Shown: positions 1 through 8,171, counted from the stretch's first letter. The stretch is DNA of 64,000 nt from Christiangramia flava JLT2011 (GCF_001951155.1 NZ_CP016359.1:508501-572500); one strand, 5' to 3'. Made by a program: numbers and translations. The notes: generated by a model not told the origin, from the sequence alone.

Positions 1-411
1 CTGGAATTCTTTTTTTATAACAACATCTCACCTACAGAATCCCTGGGACCGCGGATGCAAACACTGGAAACCTCCATCAAAAAAAGAATTAATGCCATGA
101 TTGCCATCATCCGCGATATCGAGCAAAATCAAACCATTCCTACCAAAGGAATGTTAGAAGCTTTATTTTCCGAACTCCCTGGGCAAAGCCAAAAGAAAGC
201 CATCAACTCCTTTCAGGAAGCTTTTAAAAACTTAAACAGCGGTTCTGCAACACCTCCGTCGCCCCCTGAAATTGATCATAAGGACATTCGAAATATCCTC
301 AGAAATATTGAACTCGTCCAACCCACTTTTGGCAAACCCTACCTGAAAATCAAACTATCCCCCAAAGAAGTCAATAATCTTAAATCTAAATACCATGTAT
401 ATCACAATTAG
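1..411 (+). CDS. BfmA/BtgA-like mobilization protein, C-terminal part (runs off the left edge)
   Basis: The frame is open from the first base of the window; an internal ATG at 55 is probably not the true start. The visible part reads LEFFFYNNISPTESLGPR and continues through IKKRINAMIAIIRDIEQNQT and a Pro-rich linker to a C-terminus ending SKYHVYHN. From memory of the family, this resembles the C-terminal half of BfmA/BtgA mobilization proteins of Bacteroidota mobilizable elements, which help the relaxase at oriT. It overlaps the next gene, a relaxase N-terminus, by 17 bp, the gene order expected for mobilization modules. The assignment rests on recalled similarity and context; the N-terminal DNA-binding part is outside the window. 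Confidence 0.55.
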   Translation: MEFFFYNNISPTESLGPRMQTLETSIKKRINAMIAIIRDIEQNQTIPTKGMLEALFSELPGQSQKKAINSFQEAFKNLNSGSATPPSPPEIDHKDIRNILRNIELVQPTFGKPYLKIKLSPKEVNNLKSKYHVYHN

Positions 412-690
412 TCCCCAAAAACTCGGCGATTCCTACTCGACCAGTGTAGCTGATTTTGTCGAATACCTGGAAAAGGAAAATAAAGAGCTTCACTCCGACC
501 ACCAGGAACTTTTCTTTTCCCAGGATCTGGAACTTATATCTCCCAAAGAAGTGGTTCGCGAAATCGATGCAAATACCGCCAAAGTACCCTGAGATATTTT
601 GAAGTCTCGCCAGATAATTATCTACCCGCAGAAAAGTTTGAGCAAAAATTCTTTGAAATGGATGCCAGGTCTAAAAGGAATAGAATATAG
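395..690 (+). pseudogene. Truncated, frameshifted relaxase (mobilization protein) remnant
   Basis: The first 65 codons (395-592) begin MYITISPQKLG and contain DFVEYLEKENKEL and EVVREIDANTAK, which resembles the N-terminus of Bacteroidota relaxases (MobB/DUF5712-type) of integrative elements. The frame stops at TGA 590-592. A different frame starting at about 589 then reads LRYFEVSPDNYLP and stays open to a TAG at 688-690. Full relaxases of this kind are several hundred residues, so most of the protein, including any catalytic region, is missing. It looks like the product of a deletion plus a frameshift. The second-frame tail could be unrelated sequence joined by the deletion. Confidence 0.55.
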
Positions 691-860
691 ATATGGATTT
701 TGTTTAAGTCCCGGCTACTTATCATGTTTAATCGTGGGAGTGAAGAATAAACCAACCTTTTAATATTATTTCAACAAATGTTAAATATTCCTTTTGTGGA
801 TTGTTAGAAGTTTTTAACCGTATATTTCATATTTAAAATGTATGTATTTCCCTACAAACC

Positions 861-1187
861 ATGTATCCCGAATCTTCAACTAATTCATTTTTTTTCAGAA
901 ATGGTATTAATCTGGAGGAATTAGTCCAAAAATATGACCTTCATGGGGTTCAAAAGTTAATTAGATACAACATGATCTATATCGATCCCAGGTCCCGAGT
1001 CTTTTTGACAGATAAAGGAAAGATTGCAAGAAAATTCGGTTTCGAGAAATTAATTGAATTGGAAAACCTTGAAAAGAAAATTCTAAAAAGAAATATGGTT
1101 CTGTGGACTTTGAAAAACGGTATTTTATATTTTTCCTTGATCACTTTAATCATCCTCCTGATTTTAATCACCATCCAAATAATTTAA
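861..1187 (+). CDS. Small hypothetical protein with a C-terminal membrane anchor
   Basis: The protein is 108 residues and I do not recognise a named family. Residues about 15-65 look like a small winged-helix-like or swapped-hairpin fold (KLIRYNMIYIDPRSRVFLTDKG, a loop then strand then turn pattern); this is inference. Residues about 66-80 are a charged helix. Residues about 84-107 form one hydrophobic segment rich in Ile and Leu that would anchor the protein in the inner membrane. It stands alone between the broken relaxase and the integrase, in AT-rich DNA, and is probably cargo of the mobile element. A TATATTTC sequence near 820-830 is a weak -7 candidate. Confidence 0.6.
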   Translation: MYPESSTNSFFFRNGINLEELVQKYDLHGVQKLIRYNMIYIDPRSRVFLTDKGKIARKFGFEKLIELENLEKKILKRNMVLWTLKNGILYFSLITLIILLILITIQII

Positions 1188-1416
1188 AAACAATATTCTC
1201 CAATAAGATTCTCACTTTTTAGATTCTTTGTTTATAATCTTAAGGGAAAAAGCATTCTGTTTTAGTATTAAAACAATAATAAAACAAGAAGAACGAATAG
1301 AACGGATCCTATTAGGTGGAAAATAGAAAGCATCTGTTTTAGAAATTGTGATTTAAAGTAATAAACAGAAATTGAATATTAGTTTACCCAAATAGAAACC
1401 CCGTTTTTTTCGGATG

Positions 1417-2694
1417 CTAATTACTTTTCTTAGCTTCTCCAAGTTCATCTGTTTTTTTCGCAGATGTACTTGGATAAAATTCTACATTCTTAGTCATTCT
1501 TAACCTTAATGCCAACATATCCTGACTAACTTTCTGATCTAGTATTTTGGCATAATGCTGCGTAGTTTTCAAATTTTTGTGGCCTAACATTTTACTCACT
1601 GATTCTATTGGTACTCCATTAGAAAGAGTAATGGTAGTTGCAAAAGTATGCCTGGCCAAATGGAAGGTTAGATTCTTTTTAATTTTGCAAATATCCCCTA
1701 TCTCTTTTAAATAGGCATTCATCTTTTGGTTAGTAAGGATGGGCAAAAGTTTTGCTGAAGCATCCGGTCGATAAGAATATTTTTTTATTATTTCAAGGGC
1801 GGTGGGCAGTAGCGGAATATTAGTTCGAGAATCGGTTTTTGTCCTATTGACTTTTATCCATTTATTTCCATCAATTCCAATCACCAAATTATTTTCTGAA
1901 AGTTTTTTCACATCAGCATACGCAAGTCCTGTAAAACAGGAAAAAAGAAAGATATCTTTTACTAAATCCAGCCTATCTGTTTGAAATTTCTTTTGAATTA
2001 GTTTTTGAATCTCATCCTCTGATAAAAATTCCCGATCTACAATTTTCAGTTTGGCTTTCCAATGTAAAAATGGATCTCTATTTATCCAGTTATTTGCTAT
2101 AGCTATCCTGATTATCTTTTTAAAGTTGGTGATGTATTTTACAGCAGTATTGTGACTACATTTTCTTTTAGTTTTTAAAAAATACTCAAATCCGGTAATA
2201 AAGGAATGATCTACATTTTTTACAGGAATGTCTTTCAATCTGTATTCTTTTAAAATATACTCTTCAACATGTTTTTTAGCAGTTCGATATCTTTCAAAGG
2301 TTCCATAGGCAAAATCTTTTCCGATTAAATTCTCAACCTGGTCATTATGCTCCTGAAAAATTTCTAATAGCATCTTTCTATCTTTATTTTTTCCGGTGTA
2401 TATATCTCGAATGGTTTCAACAGTGAAATCAGCCTTTTCTTTGACCAGGTCTTCATAAATCCTATCAATTCTATTACGAATGCTGTTCAAATATCTGTTG
2501 AACTCACCAGCATCCCCGTTTTTCCCTCTCATTGACCCAGTTTTGGGATTCCAAGATTTTAAGGGAATTTTTCGTTTAATGCTCAATTCACAACGCCTGC
2601 CATTCACCGTTATTCTAAGGTAAATTGGCACGAGACCTTGTTTATTACCATTGCTATTTTTCGGGAAAAAAATTACGGAATAAGTATTATACAT
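1417..2694 (-). CDS. Tyrosine-type site-specific integrase
   Basis: The protein is 425 residues, full length for Bacteroidota integrases. An N-terminal arm-DNA-binding domain (about 5-90) is followed by a SAM-like core-binding domain (about 105-210) and the catalytic domain (about 220-400). Visible catalytic residues are Lys286, His345 and Arg348 (HLARH), His372 (LGH) and the nucleophile Tyr381 (QHYAK). The usual first catalytic Arg after TGL is replaced: residues 255-259 read TGLAY, as in the IntDOT-like integrases of this phylum. The gene starts about 240 bp from the 3' end of a tRNA-Ser gene, which fits integration at that tRNA. The frame is intact, so the enzyme may still be active although the mobilization genes next to it are broken. 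Confidence 0.95.
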   Translation of the reverse strand: MYNTYSVIFFPKNSNGNKQGLVPIYLRITVNGRRCELSIKRKIPLKSWNPKTGSMRGKNGDAGEFNRYLNSIRNRIDRIYEDLVKEKADFTVETIRDIYTGKNKDRKMLLEIFQEHNDQVENLIGKDFAYGTFERYRTAKKHVEEYILKEYRLKDIPVKNVDHSFITGFEYFLKTKRKCSHNTAVKYITNFKKIIRIAIANNWINRDPFLHWKAKLKIVDREFLSEDEIQKLIQKKFQTDRLDLVKDIFLFSCFTGLAYADVKKLSENNLVIGIDGNKWIKVNRTKTDSRTNIPLLPTALEIIKKYSYRPDASAKLLPILTNQKMNAYLKEIGDICKIKKNLTFHLARHTFATTITLSNGVPIESVSKMLGHKNLKTTQHYAKILDQKVSQDMLALRLRMTKNVEFYPSTSAKKTDELGEAKKSN

Positions 2695-2778
2695 TTCAGA
2701 ACCTATTTTACATGCTATATTCTAAAAAAGCATGCAAGTTACACCTCTGTAAGATACCGATAATAAAGGCTTTACATG

Positions 2779-2823
2779 AAATTCGGTGCTGCTTTTTTTC
2801 AACATAAAAGCAGCACCGAATTT
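2779..2823. repeat. Perfect 18-bp inverted repeat between integrase and tRNA-Ser
   Basis: AAATTCGGTGCTGCTTTT at 2779-2796 is mirrored exactly by its reverse complement at 2806-2823, around a 9-nt spacer. The plus-strand left arm runs into a T-rich tract. It lies between the integrase start and the tRNA terminator, so it could be an integrase or excisionase binding site, part of the attachment region, or a terminator protecting the integrase. Its role is inferred from position only. Confidence 0.75.
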
Positions 2824-2874
2824 AGCACCTATTTGATGCATTTATATGCCTTTTTTTGATATGAAATAAAATTA

Positions 2875-2909
2875 AAAAAGCCCGAAAACGCAGTGTTTTC
2901 GGGCTTTTT
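2875..2909. terminator. Bidirectional Rho-independent terminator downstream of tRNA-Ser
   Basis: A 15-bp perfect stem (2875-2889 with 2895-2909) around the loop GCAGT has a GC-rich core (GCCCGAAAAC) flanked by A and T tracts on both sides. It lies 23 bp beyond the tRNA 3' end and would stop minus-strand transcription of the tRNA, and also plus-strand transcription from the element. Confidence 0.9.
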
Positions 2910-2932
2910 AGTAAATTCTGACTTTTAATCAG

Positions 2933-3017
2933 CGGAGAAAGAGGGATTCGAACCCCCGGAGGTGTGACCCTCAACAGTTTTCAAGACTGCCGCATTCGAC
3001 CACTCTGCCATTTCTCC
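2933..3017 (-). tRNA. tRNA-Ser (anticodon UGA)
   Basis: The reverse strand gives an acceptor stem GGAGAAA/TTTCTCC, discriminator G, a D-arm with AGAGTGGTCGAATG, and an anticodon loop CTTGAAA with anticodon TGA. It has the long variable arm typical of serine tRNAs (about GAGGGTCACACCTC) and a T-arm GGGGGTTCGAATCCC. CCA is not encoded. The length of 85 nt fits a class II tRNA. Its 3' end faces the mobile element and integrase, so it is the likely attB target. Confidence 0.97.
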
Positions 3018-3148
3018 GTTAGCGGATGCAAATATAAGAAGCTTTTTCAATTCCCCACAAGGTTTTTTTAAAGTTTTTGAGTCGATTTTTTGGCAGTTTT
3101 CCATTCGGCTGAAATTCAGCAAATTTCAACTATCTTTCAGAAAAAAAT

Positions 3149-3850
3149 ATGAGACCATCATTCTGCCTGTTTTTTCTGCTATTCTCAACCGCTATCTTTG
3201 CCCAGAAAGAACGTGAAAAATATCCAGAGATCATGAACCAGGACTGGCCAAACCTTCAGAAATACCAGGAAGCCAACGCAGCTATCAGCGAGCCTCCGGT
3301 AGCTGTTTTTATGGGAAATTCCATTACTGAAGGCTGGGTGAACATGCATCCGCAGTTCTTTTCAGAAAATAAGTACGTGGGGCGTGGCATTAGCGGGCAA
3401 ACTACTCCGCAAATGCTCATCCGGTTTCAGCAGGACGTGATCGATCTCCAACCCGAAGTTGTCGTGATCCTGGCCGGAACCAATGACATTGCGGGAAATA
3501 CTGGCTATTCTTCAGAAAAAATGATCACTGATAATATTCGTTCCATGGTCGTTTTGGCTCAGGCAAATGATATCAAAGTGGTGCTGTCGTCGATCCTGCC
3601 TGTCTACGATTATCGCTGGCGACCCGGTTTGGAACCGGTAGTCAAGATCAAATCGATCAATTCCTGGTTAAAAGATTACGCTTCGGAAAACGGACTGGTT
3701 TACCTGGATTATTTCAGCAAAATGAAGGATGATCGCGACGGGCTGCCAATCGAATATTCCGAAGATGGCGTGCATCCTACCTCAGCCGGATATGACGTCA
3801 TGCAGCCAATGGCTCAAAAAGCGATACAGGAAGCCCTGGAAAATCAGTAA
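3149..3850 (+). CDS. Exported SGNH/GDSL-family esterase
   Basis: The protein is 233 residues with a signal peptide (residues 1-19, ending IFAQ). The four SGNH blocks are visible: GNSITEGW with nucleophile Ser58, GRGISG at 78-83 for the oxyanion Gly, GTND at 110-113 for the oxyanion Asn, and DGVHP with Asp206 and His209. Enzymes of this family hydrolyse esters such as acetyl groups on sugars, lipids or carbohydrates; the substrate cannot be read from the sequence. It should act in the periplasm or outside the cell. A TATCTTTC sequence just upstream (about 3130) resembles the phylum -7 element. The gene follows the tRNA-Ser locus and lies 65 bp before a peptidase gene. Confidence 0.9.
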   Translation: MRPSFCLFFLLFSTAIFAQKEREKYPEIMNQDWPNLQKYQEANAAISEPPVAVFMGNSITEGWVNMHPQFFSENKYVGRGISGQTTPQMLIRFQQDVIDLQPEVVVILAGTNDIAGNTGYSSEKMITDNIRSMVVLAQANDIKVVLSSILPVYDYRWRPGLEPVVKIKSINSWLKDYASENGLVYLDYFSKMKDDRDGLPIEYSEDGVHPTSAGYDVMQPMAQKAIQEALENQ

Positions 3851-3915
3851 AACCGGCTGGCCATTTATCGTTTTAGTAGTATCTTTCCGAACCTTATTAA
3901 AAAATTAAAACAACA

Positions 3916-4941
3916 ATGAAAAATTTACTGGCAATTGCTTTGATGGCAATTCTTGTATCCTGCGGTGCGCGACAAAAGAATGTTGACAATGCCGACCCGA
4001 TGGCCTATGCGAACACCATCACGGCTTCAGATTTGAAAGATCACCTGTTCACCTTTGCTAGCGACGAGTTCCAGGGACGCGAAACCGGCGAGCCGGGACA
4101 AAAAATGGCTGCAGAATATTTGAAAAAGGAATATCAGAGCCTTGATCTTCCATCGCCCATGGGCAACGATGATTATTTCCAGGAAGTAGACCCTTCTTAT
4201 TTCAAAAGAGGCAATATCGAGTCTACTGAAAATGTGATGGCCTTCCTGAAAGGCTCGGAAAAACCTGATGAAATCGTAGTTATTTCTTCGCATTATGACC
4301 ATGTGGGAATGGACGAAGACGGAAACATTTTCAATGGTGCCGATGATGACGGTTCCGGAACTGTGGGAGTCCTGGAGATCGCGCAGGCGTTTCACAAAGC
4401 GGCTAAAGATGGGTATACTCCAAGACGTTCCATCCTGTTCCTGAATGTGACCGGAGAAGAAAAAGGCCTTATTGGTTCAAAATATTATACAGATAATCCT
4501 GTTTTCCCACTGGAAAATACGGTAGCCGACCTGAATATTGATATGATTGGTCGTGTAGATCCAGACCATGAAGGTAAAGCTGATTACATTTACCTTATTG
4601 GAAGTGACAAATTGAGCACCGATCTTCACAAGCTTAGTGAAAACGTGAACAAAAAATACATGAATCTGGATCTGGATTACACTTATAATGATGAAAATGA
4701 TCCAAACCGTTTTTATTACCGAAGCGATCATTACAATTTTGCCAAGCACAATGTGCCGATCATTTTTTATTTCAATGGGGTGCATGCCGATTATCATAAG
4801 GCGACCGATACGCCAGACAAGATCAACTACGACATGCTGGCCAAAAGGGCCCAACTGGTTTTCCTTACTGCCTGGGAAGTGGCTAACCGCCCTGAAAGAC
4901 TGGTGGTAGATAAACCTGTAGAAGATAAATCAGCGAAATAA
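3916..4941 (+). CDS. M28-family metallopeptidase, lipoprotein
   Basis: The protein is 341 residues. The N-terminus MKNLLAIALMAILVSCG is a lipoprotein signal with lipobox Cys16, so the enzyme is expected on the membrane surface. Zinc-binding motifs of clan MH peptidases are present: SSHYDHVG (His126, Asp128), GADDDGSG (bridging Asp about 143), TGEEKG (catalytic Glu then metal-ligand Glu), IDMIGRVD, and a late His in HADYHKATDTPDKI. M28 enzymes are aminopeptidases or carboxypeptidases that release amino acids from peptides; the exact specificity is unknown. It is followed at once by a strong terminator shared with the converging gene. Confidence 0.92.
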   Translation: MKNLLAIALMAILVSCGARQKNVDNADPMAYANTITASDLKDHLFTFASDEFQGRETGEPGQKMAAEYLKKEYQSLDLPSPMGNDDYFQEVDPSYFKRGNIESTENVMAFLKGSEKPDEIVVISSHYDHVGMDEDGNIFNGADDDGSGTVGVLEIAQAFHKAAKDGYTPRRSILFLNVTGEEKGLIGSKYYTDNPVFPLENTVADLNIDMIGRVDPDHEGKADYIYLIGSDKLSTDLHKLSENVNKKYMNLDLDYTYNDENDPNRFYYRSDHYNFAKHNVPIIFYFNGVHADYHKATDTPDKINYDMLAKRAQLVFLTAWEVANRPERLVVDKPVEDKSAK

Positions 4942-4964
4942 AACAAGCTGTTTTGATATAAATT

Positions 4965-4986
4965 GCCCGGTTTTCCGGGCTTTTTT
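4965..4986 (+). terminator. Rho-independent terminator after the M28 peptidase
   Basis: GCCCGG-TTTT-CCGGGC forms a 6-bp GC stem at 4965-4980 followed by six T at 4981-4986. It lies between the converging peptidase and GNAT genes; the T tract touches the GNAT stop. Confidence 0.85.
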
Positions 4987-5492
4987 CATTTCAGGTAATA
5001 GCAGAGCTCTTTTTCATCGTTCGGTAAATGGAAAAATTTCTCGAACTGAAAACCGAGTTTTTCCAGTAATTTTCTGGAAGCAACATTCTGCGGAAGAGTG
5101 ATTGCCGCCAGTTCTTCGATCTTAAAATCTTCGGAAGCTTTTTGGATCAGCTCCTGGCAGGCTTCAAAAGCATAGCCGAACCCTTCATATTTCGGAAGCA
5201 GTGCAAAGCCCAGGTCTACCAGCTGTAAACCGTCCCGGCGATACAAACCGCAAACGCCAATTTTGACCGAATCTTCGCGACGCAGCAGCGTAAAGCTGGC
5301 ATAACCATACTTTTCTCTCTGAGCCACGATCCTTTCAGCAATATACCTTTCCGCAGTTTCTACGGAATAAACCTGGCGGTCGCCAATATTGGCCAGCCAT
5401 TTGGGAGAATTCAGCAATTCGAAAAAGAATTCGGCATCCCGTTCATCGGTGGGTCGCAGCACTAAACGAGGCGTGACATAACTTGCAGCCAT
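4986..5492 (-). CDS. GNAT-family N-acetyltransferase (RimJ/RimL-like)
   Basis: The protein is 168 residues. It has the layout of RimJ/RimL-type acetyltransferases: an N-terminal TPRLVLRPTDERDAEFF strand-helix, a central VCGLYRRDGLQLVDLGFALLP segment, an acetyl-CoA-binding GFGYAFEACQELIQKA region and a terminal NVASRKLLEKLGFQFEK motif. These enzymes move acetyl groups onto amino groups of proteins or small molecules; the substrate is unknown. The start ATG shares one base with the pcm stop codon (TGATG), so the two genes are translationally coupled. Confidence 0.88.
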   Translation of the reverse strand: MAASYVTPRLVLRPTDERDAEFFFELLNSPKWLANIGDRQVYSVETAERYIAERIVAQREKYGYASFTLLRREDSVKIGVCGLYRRDGLQLVDLGFALLPKYEGFGYAFEACQELIQKASEDFKIEELAAITLPQNVASRKLLEKLGFQFEKFFHLPNDEKELCYYLK

Positions 5493-6133
5493 CAGTTCTT
5501 GTCTTCCAGAAGCGGCACAAACCTGAAAGCGCCAAATTCGGTCTTATCAAACTCTTTGGGTGATTTCCTAATGAAAAGCGTCATGGTTTGTACTTCGCTG
5601 CCAACGGGGATCACCAGCCTGCCTCCTACTTTTAACTGGCTGAGCAGATCTTTTGGAACAAACGGCGCTCCGGCGGTCACGATGATCTTATCAAAAGGGG
5701 CATATTCCGGCAGGCCTTTATATCCATCTCCAAAACTGAGGTATTTGGGGCGATAACCTATTTTACTAAGGAAAACCTTGGTCTTTTTGAACAATTCGCG
5801 CTGCCTTTCGATACTATACACTTTGGCTCCCAGCTCACAAAGCACGGCCGTTTGGTAACCGCTTCCGGTACCAATTTCCAGCACTTTTTCGCCACGTTTC
5901 ACTTCCAGCAACTGCGATTGAAACCCCACGGTAAAAGGCTGCGAGATCGTTTGATCTGCCGCGATGGGAAACGCCTTGTCCTGGTAGGCATGGTCTTCAA
6001 AACTGCTGTCCATAAAAAGATGTCTCGGGATCTTCCCAATGGCCGCAAGTACCCGTTCGTCACTCACGCCCTTCTTTTTCACGGTTCTAACCAGTTGCTG
6101 CCGCTTTCCCTGATGTCGGTAAGTATCTTTCAA
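5492..6133 (-). CDS. pcm: Protein-L-isoaspartate O-methyltransferase
   Basis: The protein is 213 residues, the usual size. It repairs damaged proteins by methylating isoaspartyl residues with S-adenosylmethionine. Family signatures include RHLFMDSSFEDHAYQDKAFPI, the substrate-side motif TISQPFTV, and the SAM-binding motif VLEIGTGSGYQTAVL followed by the acidic residue in VYSIERQ. Later, KIIVTAGAPFVP and GGRLVIPVG match motifs II and III. It is the first gene of a two-gene minus-strand unit with the GNAT gene, and is divergent from the oxidoreductase gene at 6266. Confidence 0.95.
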   Translation of the reverse strand: MKDTYRHQGKRQQLVRTVKKKGVSDERVLAAIGKIPRHLFMDSSFEDHAYQDKAFPIAADQTISQPFTVGFQSQLLEVKRGEKVLEIGTGSGYQTAVLCELGAKVYSIERQRELFKKTKVFLSKIGYRPKYLSFGDGYKGLPEYAPFDKIIVTAGAPFVPKDLLSQLKVGGRLVIPVGSEVQTMTLFIRKSPKEFDKTEFGAFRFVPLLEDKN

Positions 6134-6241
6134 TTCCAGATTGCTTTAAGACCTTAAAAATAGAGAATCCAAACGGAAAAATCCAACCCATTTCCGGCCG
6201 GATTCGTTCCCGGAATTATAAACTATTTACAATCAAAATGC

Positions 6242-6249
6242 TATTTTTG
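6242..6249 (+). promoter_or_regulatory. Bacteroidota -7 element upstream of the oxidoreductase gene
   Basis: TATTTTTG matches TAnnTTTG exactly and lies 16 bp before the ATG at 6266, giving a predicted leader of about 10-14 nt. No clear -33 TTTG is seen at the ideal distance. Confidence 0.6.
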
Positions 6250-6265
6250 TGAAAAATGCAAAAAT

Positions 6266-7231
6266 ATGCTGAAAGCCGGCGTTCTGGGTGCAGGACATCT
6301 TGGAAAAATCCACCTGAAACTTTTAAAGCAATCTGATAAATACGAGCTCATCGGTTTTTACGATGCTGATCATGAAAATGCGAAGAAAGTAGCCGAAGAA
6401 TTTGGGTATCGCGCTTATTCAGATCTGGATGAACTTATCGCAGATGCCGATATGATCGATGTGGTTACTCCTACCCTCTCCCATTTTGAAGTGGCCAAAA
6501 AGGTCATTTCCGCAGGGAAACATCTTTTTATTGAAAAGCCCATTACCAATACTTTTGAAGAAGCTGAAGAACTGATCGCTCTGGCTGAAAAACATGGCGT
6601 AAAAGGGCAGGTTGGTCATGTGGAGCGCTTCAACCCGGCCTTCCAGTCGGTAGCCAATCGTATTGAAAACCCCATGTTTATTGAGGCTCATCGCTTAGCT
6701 GAATTCAATCCCAGAGGAACTGATGTTCCGGTGGTGCTGGATTTGATGATCCACGATATCGACGTGATCCTAAGCGTGGTCCAATCAGAAGTAAAGAATA
6801 TGAATGCCAGCGGTGTTTCGGTAATCAGTGATACCCCAGATATTGCCAACGCAAGGATCGAATTCGAAAATGGCTGTGTGGCAAACCTCACAGCGAGCAG
6901 GATTTCGATGAAGAATATGAGAAAATCCCGTTTTTTTCAGCGAGACGCCTACATTTCAGTAGATTTCCTGGAAAAAGTCTGTGAAGTGGTCAAAATGAAA
7001 GATGCACCGGAAGACCCTGATGATTTCGCGATGATCCTTCAGAATGCGGAAGGCGTGAAAAAACAGATCTATTTCGACAATCCTTCGGTTTCTCCCAACA
7101 ATGCCATCCTGGATGAGCTGGAAACTTTTGCCGATGCAATCGTGGAAGACCAGGAACCGGTCGTGACCCTTTCACAAGGCGCCAAAGCCTTGCAAATAGC
7201 CAACCAGATCATAGCCAGTTTCAGTAAATAA
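6266..7231 (+). CDS. Gfo/Idh/MocA-family NAD(P)-dependent oxidoreductase
   Basis: The protein is 321 residues. The N-terminal Rossmann motif GAGHLGKIHLKLL (about 8-20) binds NAD(P). The family motif EKPITNTFEEAEEL (about 92-105) carries the Lys that contacts nicotinamide and substrate. RGTDVPVVLDLMIHDIDVIL (about 149-168) holds the His/Asp active-site region. Members oxidise or reduce sugars, inositols or related compounds; this one has no sugar-cluster neighbours, so the substrate is open. It is 39 bp upstream of a 3-hydroxyacyl-CoA dehydrogenase gene on the same strand, possibly one transcript. Confidence 0.93.
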   Translation: MLKAGVLGAGHLGKIHLKLLKQSDKYELIGFYDADHENAKKVAEEFGYRAYSDLDELIADADMIDVVTPTLSHFEVAKKVISAGKHLFIEKPITNTFEEAEELIALAEKHGVKGQVGHVERFNPAFQSVANRIENPMFIEAHRLAEFNPRGTDVPVVLDLMIHDIDVILSVVQSEVKNMNASGVSVISDTPDIANARIEFENGCVANLTASRISMKNMRKSRFFQRDAYISVDFLEKVCEVVKMKDAPEDPDDFAMILQNAEGVKKQIYFDNPSVSPNNAILDELETFADAIVEDQEPVVTLSQGAKALQIANQIIASFSK

Positions 7232-7270
7232 AAAGGAGCGAATTACTCCAAAAAACAAAACATAGAACAA

Positions 7271-8161
7271 ATGAAAAATATAGCAGTCATTGGAGCAGGA
7301 ACGATGGGGAATGGAATTGCCCATACTTTTGCCCAGTACGGATACAAGGTTCAGTTAATCGACATCAGTGAAAAAAGCCTGAAAAAGGGCATGGAAACCA
7401 TTTCCAAAAATTTAGACAGGATGGTCGCTAAAGAAAAGATCACGGAAGAAGATAAACAGGCGACACTTGACAATATCACGACCTATACCAGCATTGCCGA
7501 AGGCGTGGAATATGCCAGCGTGGTGGTGGAAGCCGCGACCGAAAATACCGAATTAAAACTGAAGATTTTCCGCGAGCTCGACGAAGCAACTTCGGAAGAT
7601 ACGATTTTGGCGTCCAACACTTCTTCCATTTCCATAACACAGATCGCCTCGGTGGTTTCTCACCCGGAAAGAGTGATCGGGATGCATTTTATGAACCCGG
7701 TGCCAGTGATGAAACTGGTGGAGATCATTCGTGGATACAACACCAGTGATGAAATTACGGAAACCGTGATGGATCTTTCCAAAAAACTGAATAAAGTGCC
7801 GGTAGAAGTGAACGATTACCCGGGATTCGTCGCCAACCGGATTCTCATGCCAATGATCAACGAAGCTATCGAAACGCTTTACAATGGCGTGGCCGGTGTT
7901 TACGAGATCGACACGGTCATGAAACTGGGAATGGCGCACCCAATGGGCCCTCTGCAACTGGCCGATTTTATTGGTCTGGACGTTTGCCACTCCATACTTG
8001 AGGTGATGTACGAAGGTTTCAAAAACCCAAAATATGCGCCATGCCCGCTATTGACCAATATGGTTCGTGCCGGAAAGATCGGGGTGAAATCTGGTGAAGG
8101 TTTCTATGATTATTCTGAAAACCGAAAAGCTGAAAAAGTTTCAGCCCAATTCAGCAGCTAA
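7271..8161 (+). CDS. 3-hydroxybutyryl-CoA dehydrogenase
   Basis: The protein is 296 residues, typical of stand-alone Hbd/PaaH enzymes. It oxidises (S)-3-hydroxyacyl-CoA with NAD+. Visible features: the Rossmann motif GAGTMGNGIAHTFAQYG near residue 7, the acidic residue in LIDIS that favours NAD, SNTSSISIT, the catalytic His region IGMHFMNPVPVMKLVEII, and the C-terminal domain signature DYPGFVANRILMPMINEA with GPLQLADFIGLD. It could serve fatty acid oxidation, butanoate metabolism or phenylacetate breakdown; no other beta-oxidation gene is adjacent. Confidence 0.95.
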   Translation: MKNIAVIGAGTMGNGIAHTFAQYGYKVQLIDISEKSLKKGMETISKNLDRMVAKEKITEEDKQATLDNITTYTSIAEGVEYASVVVEAATENTELKLKIFRELDEATSEDTILASNTSSISITQIASVVSHPERVIGMHFMNPVPVMKLVEIIRGYNTSDEITETVMDLSKKLNKVPVEVNDYPGFVANRILMPMINEAIETLYNGVAGVYEIDTVMKLGMAHPMGPLQLADFIGLDVCHSILEVMYEGFKNPKYAPCPLLTNMVRAGKIGVKSGEGFYDYSENRKAEKVSAQFSS

Positions 8162-8171
8162 AAAAGTTTCA

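Noticed and set aside
2925..3122. Minus-strand reading frame of 65 codons
   Set aside because: It covers the whole tRNA-Ser gene; the translation is only the tRNA sequence read as protein.
4027..4854. Two long minus-strand frames inside the M28 peptidase gene
   Set aside because: They are antisense shadows of a clear peptidase gene with full motif set.
7235..7251. GGAG/CTCC hairpin after the Gfo/Idh/MocA gene
   Set aside because: Four-base stem with an AT loop and no T tract; too weak for a terminator.
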